A model generated the notes under the pieces. That model was given only the letters and a program-made list of their open reading frames with translations, was not told the DNA's origin and did no database searches. Shown piece after piece: positions 38,117 through 46,486 of a stretch of DNA of 64,000 nt. The stretch comes from Paenibacillus solani (GTDB taxonomy: Bacteria > Bacillota > Bacilli > Paenibacillales > Paenibacillaceae), in the NCBI RefSeq assembly GCF_001277345.1, contig NZ_LIUT01000001.1, positions 3,420,675-3,484,674 on the forward strand. Reading direction: 5' to 3'. A program made the position numbers and the translations under genes. Each line of letters opens with the position of its first letter. Position 1 is the first letter of the stretch.

Positions 38117-38338
38117 TCATTTGATGAACGGTTTAGCCTTCTCCAGTACTTCATCCTCTGTAGGCGCACTGACATACCGGCCATTAACATAAATAAATGC
38201 GCGTTTGCCGCAAGGGCCGCAGTAGGATTTACAACCGATCTTTATGTCGGCGTCCGGTGCCATTTTTTGGATTTTCGGGATGATGGACTTCAATCTAGTA
38301 TGTTTGCACTTCTCGCAAACGCGTATATCATTAGCCAT
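38117..38338 (-). CDS. DUF1450 family small protein
   Basis: A 73-residue protein with CEKCKH at the N-terminus and CKSYCGPCGKRAFIYVNGRYVSAPT, the DUF1450 pattern (like B. subtilis YuzB). The five cysteines suggest a thioredoxin-like fold or a metal/Fe-S site. Function is unknown. It is followed upstream by a HesB-like gene on the same strand, 30 bases apart, which fits an iron-sulfur connection by context only. Confidence 0.8.
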   Translation of the reverse strand: MANDIRVCEKCKHTRLKSIIPKIQKMAPDADIKIGCKSYCGPCGKRAFIYVNGRYVSAPTEDEVLEKAKPFIK

Positions 38339-38368
38339 GAATTAATACCCTCTTTATTCTGAAGTAAC

Positions 38369-38671
38369 CTAGTGGTCGCCGTGATTGCCTTGGGACGGAT
38401 TTGTAATCACAAAGCCTTCCTCGGGAAAATAGAGATAGTCGATTTTGACGCCGTCCAAAAAGGCTTGTCCCGCCTCCAGGATGACATCGATCTCCTTATC
38501 CGTGGAAACCACGACATCGCTTTCTTTAGGTGTATCCAGATCAAGACCGTAATGGGCATGATCCCCATGAGCGTGGGTGACCAGAACGCGAAGTTTCTTA
38601 CCCTTGTTCTCTTCCTTGTCCAATTCTCGCTTTATAACCTTAGCCGCATTGCGGGTTATTTTACATTTCAT
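38369..38671 (-). CDS. HesB/IscA-fold protein without the usual cysteines
   Basis: A 100-residue protein of the Fe-S biosynthesis (HesB/IscA) domain, read from VTHAHGDHAHYGLDLD, EIDVILEAGQAFLDGVKIDYLYF and EGFVITNPSQGNHGDH. A-type carriers end in a CGCG cluster-binding motif; here it is absent and the matching region is His/Asp-rich, while only one cysteine (Cys3) exists. The start at 38671 has AGGAG ten bases upstream. It could bind a metal through histidines. The gene lies in a run of small co-directional genes. Confidence 0.72.
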   Translation of the reverse strand: MKCKITRNAAKVIKRELDKEENKGKKLRVLVTHAHGDHAHYGLDLDTPKESDVVVSTDKEIDVILEAGQAFLDGVKIDYLYFPEEGFVITNPSQGNHGDH

Positions 38672-38779
38672 GCATATACATCTCCTCACGGATGATTCAT
38701 TCAATATGTTATTGTAGACCCCTGTCGACTTTTTCGCAAGGGCACAAGCCATATCGGATTGGTATTAATCCTGCTCTCT

Positions 38780-39055
38780 TTAACGAACACGTTTTGCCGT
38801 ACCCTGGTCCTTCTCAAGTAAGCCTGGATATTTCCGTTCAACCCGGGATACAAACCAGTTCATCAGCAGCATCGTAAACCCGATATCATCAATCGGAAGC
38901 AAAGGCATAACATCCGGCAGCACCCAATACAGGGCAACCGGAATCAGAAATAGCAGCTTGTCCCCTAATGCAATCCGGGAAGAGGCCAAATAACCGAATA
39001 TCCTCTGGAATACATGCGACCAGCGTCGAAGCGACCATAATCTTCTCCACTTCAT
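38780..39055 (-). CDS. YkvA-type DUF1232 membrane protein
   Basis: A 91-residue protein with the DUF1232 core LFLIPVALYWVLPDVMPLLPIDDIGFTMLLMNWFV, forming one or two membrane helices with a conserved P-D pair. The basic N-terminus (KWRRLWSLRRW) is cytoplasmic by the positive-inside rule. The start at 39055 follows GGAGGG; an ATG five codons upstream overlaps that site. Function is unknown. Confidence 0.8.
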   Translation of the reverse strand: MKWRRLWSLRRWSHVFQRIFGYLASSRIALGDKLLFLIPVALYWVLPDVMPLLPIDDIGFTMLLMNWFVSRVERKYPGLLEKDQGTAKRVR

Positions 39056-39167
39056 AGGTGTTCCCTCCATTCCAACTGCTTGCCTATATCATTACCCAAT
39101 TTACGAAACTCTAAGAAATTAGCCATCAGTGGAACGAGAAAAGCCGTCATCGCTCAGAACGTGAAAG

Positions 39168-39208
39168 AGGGCCCCCGCTTTTAACCAGATGAGCAGCGGC
39201 CTCTTGTT
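39168..39208 (-). terminator. Probable terminator of the LysM-M14 peptidase gene
   Basis: On the minus strand AGAGGCCGC pairs imperfectly with GCGGGGGCCCTCT around a long loop, followed by TTTC. Confidence 0.5.
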
Positions 39209-39249
39209 CTCAATATACGCTCCCGTAGATACTTGCGTTTCATATGCTT

Positions 39250-40452
39250 TTACTCCAAAGTCATGAACGCAGACAGAATAGCTCTCACCTCAACGCACAG
39301 ATCTTCAAAATCTTCAAGCGGCAGTGGATTAATCCCGTAACCAATTTCAACTGTAAAGCCCGGCTTCCGAAAATGCTGAATGAACCAGTCTTTATATCCC
39401 GCATCACTGCCCTGCAGCTTGACTGGGCGATAGCCGCCGGCCTGCCCCAATATCCGTGCCATCTTCTCGCTTTCGGGGGGCTCGTAGTCTCTATAATTCC
39501 AATAAATTTCCTTGCCTTGACTGTGAAGCGAGATGGCTCGAATCGGACAGATCCCCAGCGTATGCTCATAAACGGCTTCAGCTTCCGGTTCGCTAAGCGG
39601 TTTAGTCCCAGCATAATCCTGTGGCGACGGGCGATACTTCCCTCTGCGTGCAACCTCCTCATTCCAATGCGCAGGAAATTGATCCCCCAAATCCACACCA
39701 TTCACATTTGCCTTCCACCGTCGGAAGTCTTCACGTCCACCATTCCATTCGAGCAGGCGGCCATAAAAGGGATGTACGGGAGTAACTCCTTCTTGGACGA
39801 GCTCGACGCCATCCGGATTTGCCATCGGCACAACCCATAATGTATAGTTCCGATACCACTCATCCGTATTCTGCAGATAATCAGGCGACTGATGGGCTAA
39901 TGATCGGCTGTACTCTTCCAAGAATCGCATTAGACAAGGGGTGGTGATCCATTCATTCGCATGGAGCGCGGCATTTATGTGCAGATGTTTTGGACCCTCG
40001 CCGATTTTGGCAGCATACAAGGGTTTGCCTAATACACTTCTACCGATGATGCTCCACTCCACTGCAGGATAGCGCCTCTGCATCTCACCGATGTCCCGCT
40101 CCAGATCTGCCGGCCCATACTCACCGGATAATCGTATTAAGTGTTTATCTGTGGAAACTGGGAGGACTACCGTTTTGCCCTGGGGAAGATGAGTCGCCGA
40201 TAATCCAGGATTCAGTTCCACCAGTGCCTCCTTTCGAAATCGAAAAGTCAAGGCAATGCTATCTAGCGTATCTTGCTCCTGGATGACATACCTGCGACGC
40301 AGCGAGGCCGGAAGATATAACATCTGACCCTGCTGAAGATATGGCTGCTGGGCCGCCCATGGATTTGCCGTAATCAGCTGTTCATAGGCCAGACTATGTC
40401 TGGCTGCTACGCGTCTGAGTGTATCGCCTTTCTGCACGACATATTGCTGCAT
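39250..40452 (-). CDS. LysM-containing M14 peptidase (gamma-D-Glu-diamino acid endopeptidase I type)
   Basis: A 400-residue protein with two LysM repeats (residues 2-48, QYVVQKGDTLRRVAARHSL; 49-97, RYVIQEQDTLDSIALTFRF) and an M14 zinc carboxypeptidase domain. Zinc ligands are in NAALHANEWI (His...Glu) and a later ISLHSQGKEI histidine; the catalytic Glu is in GFTVEIGYG. This is the layout of Lysinibacillus endopeptidase I and B. subtilis YqgT, which cut peptidoglycan stem peptides in the spore or cell wall. There is no signal peptide, as in those relatives. Start at 40452 with AAAGGAAA. Confidence 0.88.
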   Translation of the reverse strand: MQQYVVQKGDTLRRVAARHSLAYEQLITANPWAAQQPYLQQGQMLYLPASLRRRYVIQEQDTLDSIALTFRFRKEALVELNPGLSATHLPQGKTVVLPVSTDKHLIRLSGEYGPADLERDIGEMQRRYPAVEWSIIGRSVLGKPLYAAKIGEGPKHLHINAALHANEWITTPCLMRFLEEYSRSLAHQSPDYLQNTDEWYRNYTLWVVPMANPDGVELVQEGVTPVHPFYGRLLEWNGGREDFRRWKANVNGVDLGDQFPAHWNEEVARRGKYRPSPQDYAGTKPLSEPEAEAVYEHTLGICPIRAISLHSQGKEIYWNYRDYEPPESEKMARILGQAGGYRPVKLQGSDAGYKDWFIQHFRKPGFTVEIGYGINPLPLEDFEDLCVEVRAILSAFMTLE

Positions 40453-40602
40453 AATGGATTTCCTTTCCGCGGCAAAACCGCTTCGATTAGCGTCCATTCC
40501 ATGTATATGAGCTGCCGTTTGTCCAACATGTATCATATAGAGCATTACAAGTTGAGAATACCATTAACAACAATACCGCTTCCCTTAATTGCCCATATAA
40601 AT

Positions 40603-40640
40603 AGGCAGGCATACAAGGTAGTTCCTTGTCCTGCCTGCCT
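40603..40640 (-). terminator. Terminator of murI
   Basis: AGGCAGGCATACAAGG (40603-40618) pairs with CCTTGTCCTGCCTGCCT (40624-40640), one mismatch; the minus-strand tail is TATTTATAT. Confidence 0.75.
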
Positions 40641-40695
40641 AAACCTTGGGTGATCCCCTTGTATTCTCCGAGAAATCTAAAGCATGAATTGTTGA

Positions 40696-41502
40696 TTATA
40701 GCTTAGTAATTTGCCATACAACAGGCGTCCGCTTGATATGATCTCCAAGCCATTCGGTTGCAATGCTTTGGAAAATCACCGGGTCACCCGTACAGAAGAA
40801 CTGATGCACCGGACTCTCTTCGCTGCTCGCGAGCTGCCCTTTATCGTAAAGAATGGTACTGACTTCGCGAGCCGTCTCATCGGCAGAGCTGATCAGCTTC
40901 ACTCCACGTCCCATGACGGTTTGAATCGTATTCATGAGAAACGGATAATGTGTACAGCCCAGAATGAGACAATCAATTGGAGAATCCTTGATCCCTCTCA
41001 GCGATTCCTGTACAACCTGCAAGGATTCCTTCGAACGAAACAGTCCGTGTTCGACGAGGGGGACCAGTTCAGGGCAAGCCTGGCTCTCCACTTCTACATA
41101 AGGTGACAGCTGTTTCAGAGCGGCTGTATATGCTCCGCTGCCAATAGTTCCAACTGTACCAATAACTCCGACGTTGCCTGTCTTTGTAGCGCTTATCGCG
41201 GCTCGCGCGCCGGGGTGAATGACACCAATGACCGGCACAGGCACTTTGGATGAAATATAATCAAGCGCTGCTGCCGTGGCCGTATTACAGGCGATGACGA
41301 TCATTTTGGGGTCATATTGAATTAAATAGTCTACAATTTGCTCCGTAAATAAACGGACTTCTTCCGGTGTACGGGGTCCGTAGGGTGCGCGGGCTGTATC
41401 TCCAAAATAAATAATTTTCTCTCTCGGGAGCTGTCTCATCACTTCTTTTGCGACAGTCAGCCCGCCCACACCCGAGTCTAGTATTGCGATTGCTTGCTGC
41501 AC
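40696..41502 (-). CDS. murI: Glutamate racemase
   Basis: A 268-residue racemase providing D-glutamate for peptidoglycan. Both catalytic cysteines are visible, in VIACNTATAAA and LILGCTHYPF, with LDSGVGGLTV at the start. The start codon is GTG, with GGAAGCGGTGGG just upstream. It is transcribed alone and is divergent from nos. Confidence 0.95.
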   Translation of the reverse strand: MQQAIAILDSGVGGLTVAKEVMRQLPREKIIYFGDTARAPYGPRTPEEVRLFTEQIVDYLIQYDPKMIVIACNTATAAALDYISSKVPVPVIGVIHPGARAAISATKTGNVGVIGTVGTIGSGAYTAALKQLSPYVEVESQACPELVPLVEHGLFRSKESLQVVQESLRGIKDSPIDCLILGCTHYPFLMNTIQTVMGRGVKLISSADETAREVSTILYDKGQLASSEESPVHQFFCTGDPVIFQSIATEWLGDHIKRTPVVWQITKL

Positions 41503-41657
41503 GAACCCACCGCTTCCTTCTTGTCATAATCTTGGCTCACAGTGATACCATATGTCATTTCAGATCGAAATGTACCTTAAATCTTACCCCAATTCCCCCC
41601 TATCTTCAATAAAGGGCTTCAGGATTAAGGACCTCCGGTTCCTTTGTTCAAGCAATT

Positions 41658-41684
41658 GTAGGACTCTCCTACCTTTTTCGTTTT
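41658..41684 (+). terminator. Terminator-like hairpin in the nos leader
   Basis: GTAGGA (41658-41663) and TCCTAC (41667-41672) form a 6-bp stem followed by CTTTTTCGTTTT. A second hairpin AAGGACC / GGTTCCTT (41627-41644) lies just upstream. No plus-strand gene precedes it. Confidence 0.4.
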
Positions 41685-41736
41685 GCGAGAGTGTTATTCT
41701 ATATTTAAGTACGTGCATAGTAAAGGAGACCTTCTT

Positions 41737-42858
41737 GTGAATAACAACTTGCATCATACTGATCTTTTCCAGTCGGCGAAGCAGTTTATTACGCTCTGTT
41801 ATACAGAACTAAACCGAACCATAGAGGAAGAGGAAGCGGAAGCCCGGTTGAAGGACATCCGCGAGCAGATTGAGCTGACAGGTACGTATGAGCATACGTC
41901 AGAGGAACTGATCCTTGGGGCAAAAATCGCTTGGCGAAACAGTAATCGTTGCATCGGCAGGTTGTTCTGGGATCGCCTTCATGTAACCGATGCCCGGCAT
42001 CTAACAGAATCCTCGGATATTCTATCCGCTCTTATCGATCATATCGAGAGCGCCACCAATGGCGGCAGAATCGTACCTAAGATTACGATATTCAGAGCTG
42101 CACGTCCAGGGGAGGAACCCCTAATCATCAAAAACCATCAGCTGATACGGTATGCGGGTTATGAAACGCCAAGCGGTATCATTGGAGACCCGGCATCCAT
42201 CTCTTTTACAAAAGAATGCATGGGACTAGGATGGCAGGGAGACATGTCCCCGCATGATGTGCTGCCACTCGTTGTACAGCAGGGACATGAGCCTCCAGAA
42301 TGGCGTGAGATCCCCCGCTCCTGCGTAATGGAAGTTTCCTTGGAGCATCCTGAGATGCCAGCGCTCATAGAGGAAGGATTGAAGTGGTACGCGGTACCCA
42401 TCATTTCGGACATGCAGCTTGAGATCGGCGGCATCATCTATACGGCCGCTCCATTCAACGGCTGGTATATGGGAACGGAGATCGGAGCACGCAATCTGGC
42501 CGACGAGCAGCGCTACAACAAGCTTCCTCGGATAGCCCAGCTCATGGGACAGGATACTTCCAGCGAATCCAGCCTATGGCGGGATCGAGCATTGGTGGAA
42601 CTCAATTATGCGGTGCTCTATTCCTACAAAAAAGCAGGCGTCAGCATCGTCGATCACCATACGGCCGCCACTCAATTCGCTGCATTCGAGCGACGTGAAG
42701 AACAAGCTGGTCGTGAGCTTACTGGCGATTGGAGCTGGCTGATTCCTCCGCTCTCGCCCGCTGCGACGCATATCTTTCATCAGTCCTATGCTAACGATAT
42801 CCATTCACCGAATTTCCATTACAGAAAAATGAAGGACAATGACGCTTGTCCCCTATAA
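41737..42858 (+). CDS. nos: Bacterial nitric oxide synthase oxygenase
   Basis: A 373-residue oxygenase-only NOS, which oxidises arginine to NO and citrulline using heme, tetrahydrobiopterin or tetrahydrofolate and an outside reductase. The heme-ligand Cys lies in [11 protein letters not shown] (about Cys72), and the arginine-binding Glu region [12 protein letters not shown] and C-terminal FHQSY...NFHY are intact. The start is GTG at 41737 behind AAAGGAG; the ATG-started frame from 41683 runs through the leader hairpin region. It is a single-gene unit with a clean terminator. NO in bacilli protects against oxidative stress and antibiotics. Confidence 0.95.
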   Translation: MNNNLHHTDLFQSAKQFITLCYTELNRTIEEEEAEARLKDIREQIELTGTYEHTSEELILGAKIAWRNSNRCIGRLFWDRLHVTDARHLTESSDILSALIDHIESATNGGRIVPKITIFRAARPGEEPLIIKNHQLIRYAGYETPSGIIGDPASISFTKECMGLGWQGDMSPHDVLPLVVQQGHEPPEWREIPRSCVMEVSLEHPEMPALIEEGLKWYAVPIISDMQLEIGGIIYTAAPFNGWYMGTEIGARNLADEQRYNKLPRIAQLMGQDTSSESSLWRDRALVELNYAVLYSYKKAGVSIVDHHTAATQFAAFERREEQAGRELTGDWSWLIPPLSPAATHIFHQSYANDIHSPNFHYRKMKDNDACPL

Positions 42859-42863
42859 GCAGC

Positions 42864-42893
42864 AAAGCCGGGGCCCTAATCGGCCCCGGCTTT
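42864..42893. terminator. Terminator of nos
   Basis: The perfect 12-bp arms AAAGCCGGGGCC (42864-42875) and GGCCCCGGCTTT (42882-42893) enclose CTAATC. Confidence 0.9.
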
Positions 42894-42959
42894 CACCGTA
42901 TGCAGCAGCTTTTTGATATAAGATCAAAGATGATACGGTCTATAACCGTCTAATCGGAA

Positions 42960-43337
42960 TTATTCGCTGATCTTCACTTCTGAAACAGTAGAGGCATAGG
43001 TCTCGTCATCTTCGCCATCCACATCATACTCACGGTCAAACGAAGACACCTGAGCTACCTCTTCTTCTGCCAGCCAGCCCTCTTGGCGATTACGCCAGGA
43101 CTGAATATCGGAGATTACATTCTCTGCCCGATCCGTCATAAGGCCGATAAAATGAACGCCTTGCTCGCCTACTTTCTCTGCTGCTTCCTGCACCTTATTA
43201 CCGATGCCGCGGGCACCGTCGGTAATGTCATTCCGCAGCTCTTTGCCCGATTTTGGAGCCAACAGAAGTGCGGTAACCGAACCTGCTACACTGCCGATCA
43301 ATACTCCCCAGAGGAGTCCTTTGCTCTTCTCTTTCAT
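42960..43337 (-). CDS. YtxH-like protein
   Basis: A 125-residue protein with a glycine-rich N-terminal membrane helix (GLLWGVLIGSVAGSVTALLLAPKSGKELR), the mark of YtxH proteins, then an amphipathic helix and a very acidic tail (FDREYDVDGEDDETYAS). It follows the DUF948 gene by 15 bases; in B. subtilis the matching genes ytxG-ytxH belong to a SigB stress operon. The third member ytxJ is absent. Confidence 0.85.
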   Translation of the reverse strand: MKEKSKGLLWGVLIGSVAGSVTALLLAPKSGKELRNDITDGARGIGNKVQEAAEKVGEQGVHFIGLMTDRAENVISDIQSWRNRQEGWLAEEEVAQVSSFDREYDVDGEDDETYASTVSEVKISE

Positions 43338-43352
43338 CTTCCATCTCTCCTT

Positions 43353-43805
43353 CTATTTGGCTTGCCCTTCGCCGGACTTGGAGGTGTATTTGTTCCATGA
43401 ATGCCAAAGCGTCATTCCGGCGTCAACCCACCGGAACATCTCCCCGATCTGCCGTTCGTTATCAAGGCGAGCACGTTCCAGGTGCTCAATGGCGGTTATG
43501 GAAGCTTTTTTCCCTACAGCATGAACCGCATCGGCCGTCTTGGCAACCGCTGAGGCAGCATCGGTGATGGAGGCAGCTATAGCTTCAACAGCTTCCAGTT
43601 GACGCTGAATCAACTCTAATGAGACGGATGCCTGCTTCAACACCTGTGAAGCTTCCTGGGTCAATCGAGTGCTGTCTTCCTCAAGCTGGCCCAGTAAGTT
43701 CTCGGCCCGTCGCATCAGCTTCTTAACCGACAGCATCATGATAACCAATACAACCGCGATTAGTATGATGCCAATGGATGTGGTGAGCGCGTTCCATTCT
43801 GTCAT
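43353..43805 (-). CDS. YtxG-like DUF948 protein
   Basis: A 150-residue protein with one N-terminal membrane helix (IGIILIAVVLVIMMLSV) and a long heptad-rich coiled coil (ENLLGQLEEDSTRLTQEASQ onward), as in DUF948 proteins. The start at 43805 has AAGGAGG; the frame stays open for another 73 codons upstream without a site and runs across the terminator of the next gene, so that extension is not coding. It pairs with the YtxH-like gene. Confidence 0.8.
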   Translation of the reverse strand: MTEWNALTTSIGIILIAVVLVIMMLSVKKLMRRAENLLGQLEEDSTRLTQEASQVLKQASVSLELIQRQLEAVEAIAASITDAASAVAKTADAVHAVGKKASITAIEHLERARLDNERQIGEMFRWVDAGMTLWHSWNKYTSKSGEGQAK

Positions 43806-43973
43806 CGGGAAATTCCTCCTTTCGTCTCGACCGGGCGAATGCCTAGTCGCTTGATGCATTATAAGCAGCATGGGCTTGTTTTGACACAATACCCCATAAA
43901 TAAATTCTCCAGCCGACATATTCTTGAGGGGAGATGCCGCCCAAACCTTTTGTTCGAGGATATTAAGCCCATA

Positions 43974-44009
43974 CCAAAACAGACCTTCAAGGATCCTTGA
44001 AGGTCTGTT
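43974..44009 (-). terminator. Terminator of the DUF86 gene
   Basis: AACAGACCTTCAAGG and CCTTGAAGGTCTGTT form a near-continuous palindrome, with TTTTGG on the minus strand. Confidence 0.8.
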
Positions 44010-44073
44010 CTTCTTATAATTCAACAGATGAGCCTGCTCTTGCTAGGACAGGTTAATCCAGCGGTACACCCTG

Positions 44074-44496
44074 TCAGTACATTTCATTCTTTAAATATTC
44101 ACGGACATTATCTGCAAATTGCTCCAGTACATCAGGCAGAAGCGGAGTTAATGGATGAAGGCTATGTCTCTCCCACTCGTAATAGTCTTGAACTAGCGGC
44201 TTACGCAAGCGCACCAAATCCAGAAGCACGGTATGAACCTCTTGCGGAAATACTTTTTCCTCATGATTGATATCCATAATATCTTCGTAGCTGCTGGCAT
44301 CCCGCATAATGAATCCGTCGATCAGGTAGCTTCCAATATCCGTAACAACTTCGATTGCCAGATGAAGCGCACGCTCCTGGACCAACCCCAGTGTCAATCC
44401 TCCGTCCCATGATTGTGCCGCGGTCCGCAACCCTTCCGCAATTTCCGGGATTGCATTCAGCCGCCGTTCAATTTGCTCTTGATTCACATAATACAC
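44074..44496 (-). CDS. HepT-like DUF86 protein, orphan, altered active site
   Basis: A 140-residue helical protein of the DUF86/HepT fold, like B. subtilis YutE. HepT toxins carry an R-x(4-6)-H motif, typically RN-LVHxY; here the region reads LRKPLVQDYYEW, with Gln where the His is expected. Its usual partner, a minimal nucleotidyltransferase antitoxin (MntA), is not beside it. It is therefore better seen as a non-toxic relative than as a toxin-antitoxin gene. A MYYVNQEQIERRL start with a GGAG site is clear. Confidence 0.75.
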   Translation of the reverse strand: MYYVNQEQIERRLNAIPEIAEGLRTAAQSWDGGLTLGLVQERALHLAIEVVTDIGSYLIDGFIMRDASSYEDIMDINHEEKVFPQEVHTVLLDLVRLRKPLVQDYYEWERHSLHPLTPLLPDVLEQFADNVREYLKNEMY

Positions 44497-44540
44497 GGCA
44501 AATCTCCTCCAGCCTGTCGTAATAATTCAATCAGAATCGT

Positions 44541-44828
44541 CTATACTTCAAAGTCTACGCTAAGCGTATGATCTTTCACTGTATTGATATATTGAATCAC
44601 TTCCTGATGAACAGGATGTACAGCATATGCTTGCAAATCTTCAAGATTGTCCACTTCAACGATCAAAGCCAAGTCATAAGAGCGCTCAGAGTGAATCACA
44701 TCAGCACCCGCTTCGAGAGATCTGACCATCGGAATCTTACCATCCATGTTGCGTAGAACCTGTACGGTCTTCTCAATATTCGCTGCCGTGGGTTCCTTCA
44801 ATTTAAAAAAAACAATATGTTTAATCAT
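44541..44828 (-). CDS. Dabb family stress-response alpha/beta-barrel protein
   Basis: A 95-residue Dabb (dimeric ferredoxin-like) protein: IKHIVFFKLKEPT at the start, SYDLALIVEVDNLEDLQAYAVHPVHQEV in the middle. Such proteins form small dimeric barrels; known members are stress-induced or bind hydrophobic ligands. The start at 44828 has GGAGG at good spacing. No partner is evident. Confidence 0.85.
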   Translation of the reverse strand: MIKHIVFFKLKEPTAANIEKTVQVLRNMDGKIPMVRSLEAGADVIHSERSYDLALIVEVDNLEDLQAYAVHPVHQEVIQYINTVKDHTLSVDFEV

Positions 44829-45314
44829 CGCCCGTTCCTCCATCTCTTCCATGTATGTAAATCTATCTTTCTATCATACCCCGTTCATCAAGAAAAAGAA
44901 ATCGTTTACGGCCGCTCCTAGGACAAACGGAAAGACTGTACTTAAACATATATTTGCTTCTTTCGTGCTCGGTATGGAAACTCGCTTGCAAATAAGAATT
45001 CCAATATTCCCCATCTGTGAATGGTATCTTTTTTCATTATTCAGTTCCTATAAATGACGAATGTTTAAGGTGATTTTCGTTATAATTTCCGTTTTTAGTG
45101 TACATATTCATGATAAACAATGTATTTATTTACTTCAAATCTAAAAAATACGAATATTTGGTTCAACGTTTTAATTACAAAGCTTAAGCAGAATATCAAA
45201 TCTCTCAGCCGCATAAATCAGGTAACAACGATATGGAAACAAATGTTTAACGTTTGGCTATTGAAAAGATAGTGTCGAATATTGTAGTATTGTGTTAAAA
45301 AAATCGGAGGAATT
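44829..45314 (+). other. AT-rich intergenic region with promoter for the tandem-HTH gene
   Basis: No gene is seen in this 480-base stretch. It contains several TATAAT-like sequences, and an AACGTTT element repeated near 45166 and 45250. The best promoter is at 45261-45290. Confidence 0.5.
45261..45290 (+). promoter_or_regulatory. Promoter of the tandem-HTH regulator
   Basis: TTGAAA (45261-45266) and TAGTAT (45285-45290) are separated by 18 bases, 25 bases before the start codon. Confidence 0.55.
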
Positions 45315-45911
45315 ATGCCTACACCACTACAACAAGAAAAACACTCTATTGAGGCGTGGTCCCTGATCAATCGTAAATATCTGGGGAAAGGTGTGCGTGT
45401 CAAGCGCTTCCGCAGGCCGACCCGCTGCCAAATTCGCAACCGCGTCCTACTCGCCATTCTTATGGCCAATGATATCAAGTTGTCACAACTAGCCGAGGAA
45501 CTGGGAGTTTCCTCTCGCAGTGTCAGCGCCTGGGTATATGAAGGACGTGTTCCCGGTAAAAGTAATCTGGAGAAGGCGTGCAGTTATCTGGGATACCCCC
45601 GCCATATTCTCTTCAGAGAAGAACTGCTGGACAAGTCCCCTTTGATCTGTCAGCCGGCACCTTCCCGCTTTATGAAGCGCACACTGACGCGCTCTCCGGT
45701 CAGTAACCGGATTCTGACAGGCTTGTGCATGGTTCATGACCTATCCGTAAGCGATGTCAGTCGCTGGATCGGTGTGCATCCCGGAACATTCCGTAAGTGG
45801 CTGCACCAGGGTACCCTGCCTTCCGCTGCGTTCCAGGATAAGGCAGAACAGTTCTTCCGTATCCCTAAATCCGTTCTGTTCGCAGATTGCGCACTGAAGG
45901 AAGATGCTTAA
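45315..45911 (+). CDS. DNA-binding protein with two repeated helix-turn-helix modules
   Basis: A 198-residue protein containing two copies of a ~64-residue module, at about 42-105 (NRVLLAILMANDIKLSQLAEE...) and 131-194 (NRILTGLCMVHDLSVSDVSRW...). Each has an XRE/Cro-like helix-turn-helix (SQLAEELGVSSRSVSAWVYEG; SDVSRWIGVHPGTFRKWLHQG) followed by a P-x-x-LF closing (YPRHILF; IPKSVLF). The N-terminus is strongly basic. GGAGG precedes the ATG. It is probably a transcription factor binding as one chain to a two-part site. I do not recognise a named homologue. Confidence 0.7.
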   Translation: MPTPLQQEKHSIEAWSLINRKYLGKGVRVKRFRRPTRCQIRNRVLLAILMANDIKLSQLAEELGVSSRSVSAWVYEGRVPGKSNLEKACSYLGYPRHILFREELLDKSPLICQPAPSRFMKRTLTRSPVSNRILTGLCMVHDLSVSDVSRWIGVHPGTFRKWLHQGTLPSAAFQDKAEQFFRIPKSVLFADCALKEDA

Positions 45912-45950
45912 ACAAGACTGCGTTACTTACCATACTTACTTAACCCTGAC

Positions 45951-45998
45951 TAAGCTCAGCCTAGCTGGATCATATCCGGCAACGCTGAGCTTATTTTC
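45951..45998 (+). terminator. Terminator of the tandem-HTH gene
   Basis: TAAGCTCAGC (45951-45960) pairs with GCTGAGCTTA (45984-45993), followed by TTTTC. Confidence 0.75.
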
Positions 45999-46078
45999 AG
46001 TTATGGCATATTTCGACACAATCAGGGAATATAAACTAATACGGAGATACAACAAGAAGTGAGGAGACGAGAGGACTA

Positions 46079-46270
46079 TTGAAATTACGTCATAAGCAGA
46101 TTGGTGCTGCACTTGGCTTGTTGGCTGGAACAACAATGGGAAGCGGCATCGGGTTTCTTCTCAGTTCACATGCCTACCATTTGATTGGCTTGGTTACTAT
46201 CTTTGGCTGTGCGGGCATGGCTGCCGGACTATGGGCGGGATCCAAGAACATATTCAAGGAACTCGCCTGA
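46079..46270 (+). CDS. Hypothetical 63-residue membrane protein
   Basis: A short protein with two hydrophobic helices (IGAALGLLAGTTMGSGIGFLL and LIGLVTIFGCAGMAAGLWAG), glycine-rich, with a basic start. The start codon is TTG, four bases after AGAGG, so initiation is less certain. A terminator follows. Function unknown. Confidence 0.5.
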   Translation: MKLRHKQIGAALGLLAGTTMGSGIGFLLSSHAYHLIGLVTIFGCAGMAAGLWAGSKNIFKELA

Positions 46271-46293
46271 CCTTTTTTTCTGCACATAACATC

Positions 46294-46329
46294 AAAGGAG
46301 CAGGCCAGAGCATTCGGGTCTGCTTCTTT
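46294..46329 (+). terminator. Terminator after the 63-residue protein gene
   Basis: AAAGGAGCAG (46294-46303) pairs with CTGCTTCTTT (46320-46329) with one G-U pair. Confidence 0.6.
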
Positions 46330-46431
46330 ATCATTGAATGGATCTCTGGCATAACTTCAGAATATGATCATCCCTTTCCATCTAATTGTCCATGCGAGGA
46401 TGGTCATTAGCATAGTATTTCATCTCTTTTG

Positions 46432-46478
46432 AGAAAAACAAAAAAACTGTTTCCCCAAGTAATCACTTGAAAAAACAG
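46432..46478 (-). terminator. Terminator of the tRNA-Leu transcript
   Basis: On the minus strand CTGTTTTTTCAAGT pairs over all 14 positions with ACTTGGGGAAACAG except one C-G-neutral site allowing G-U pairs, followed by seven T and a second T run. Confidence 0.8.
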
Positions 46479-46486
46479 CTTTGCTC

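Noticed and set aside
43353..44024. 223-residue version of the DUF948 protein
   Set aside because: The first 73 codons lie over the terminator of the DUF86 gene and lack a start site; ATG at 43805 has AAGGAGG.
44074..44496. HepT/MntA toxin-antitoxin system
   Set aside because: No antitoxin gene is adjacent and the catalytic histidine is replaced.
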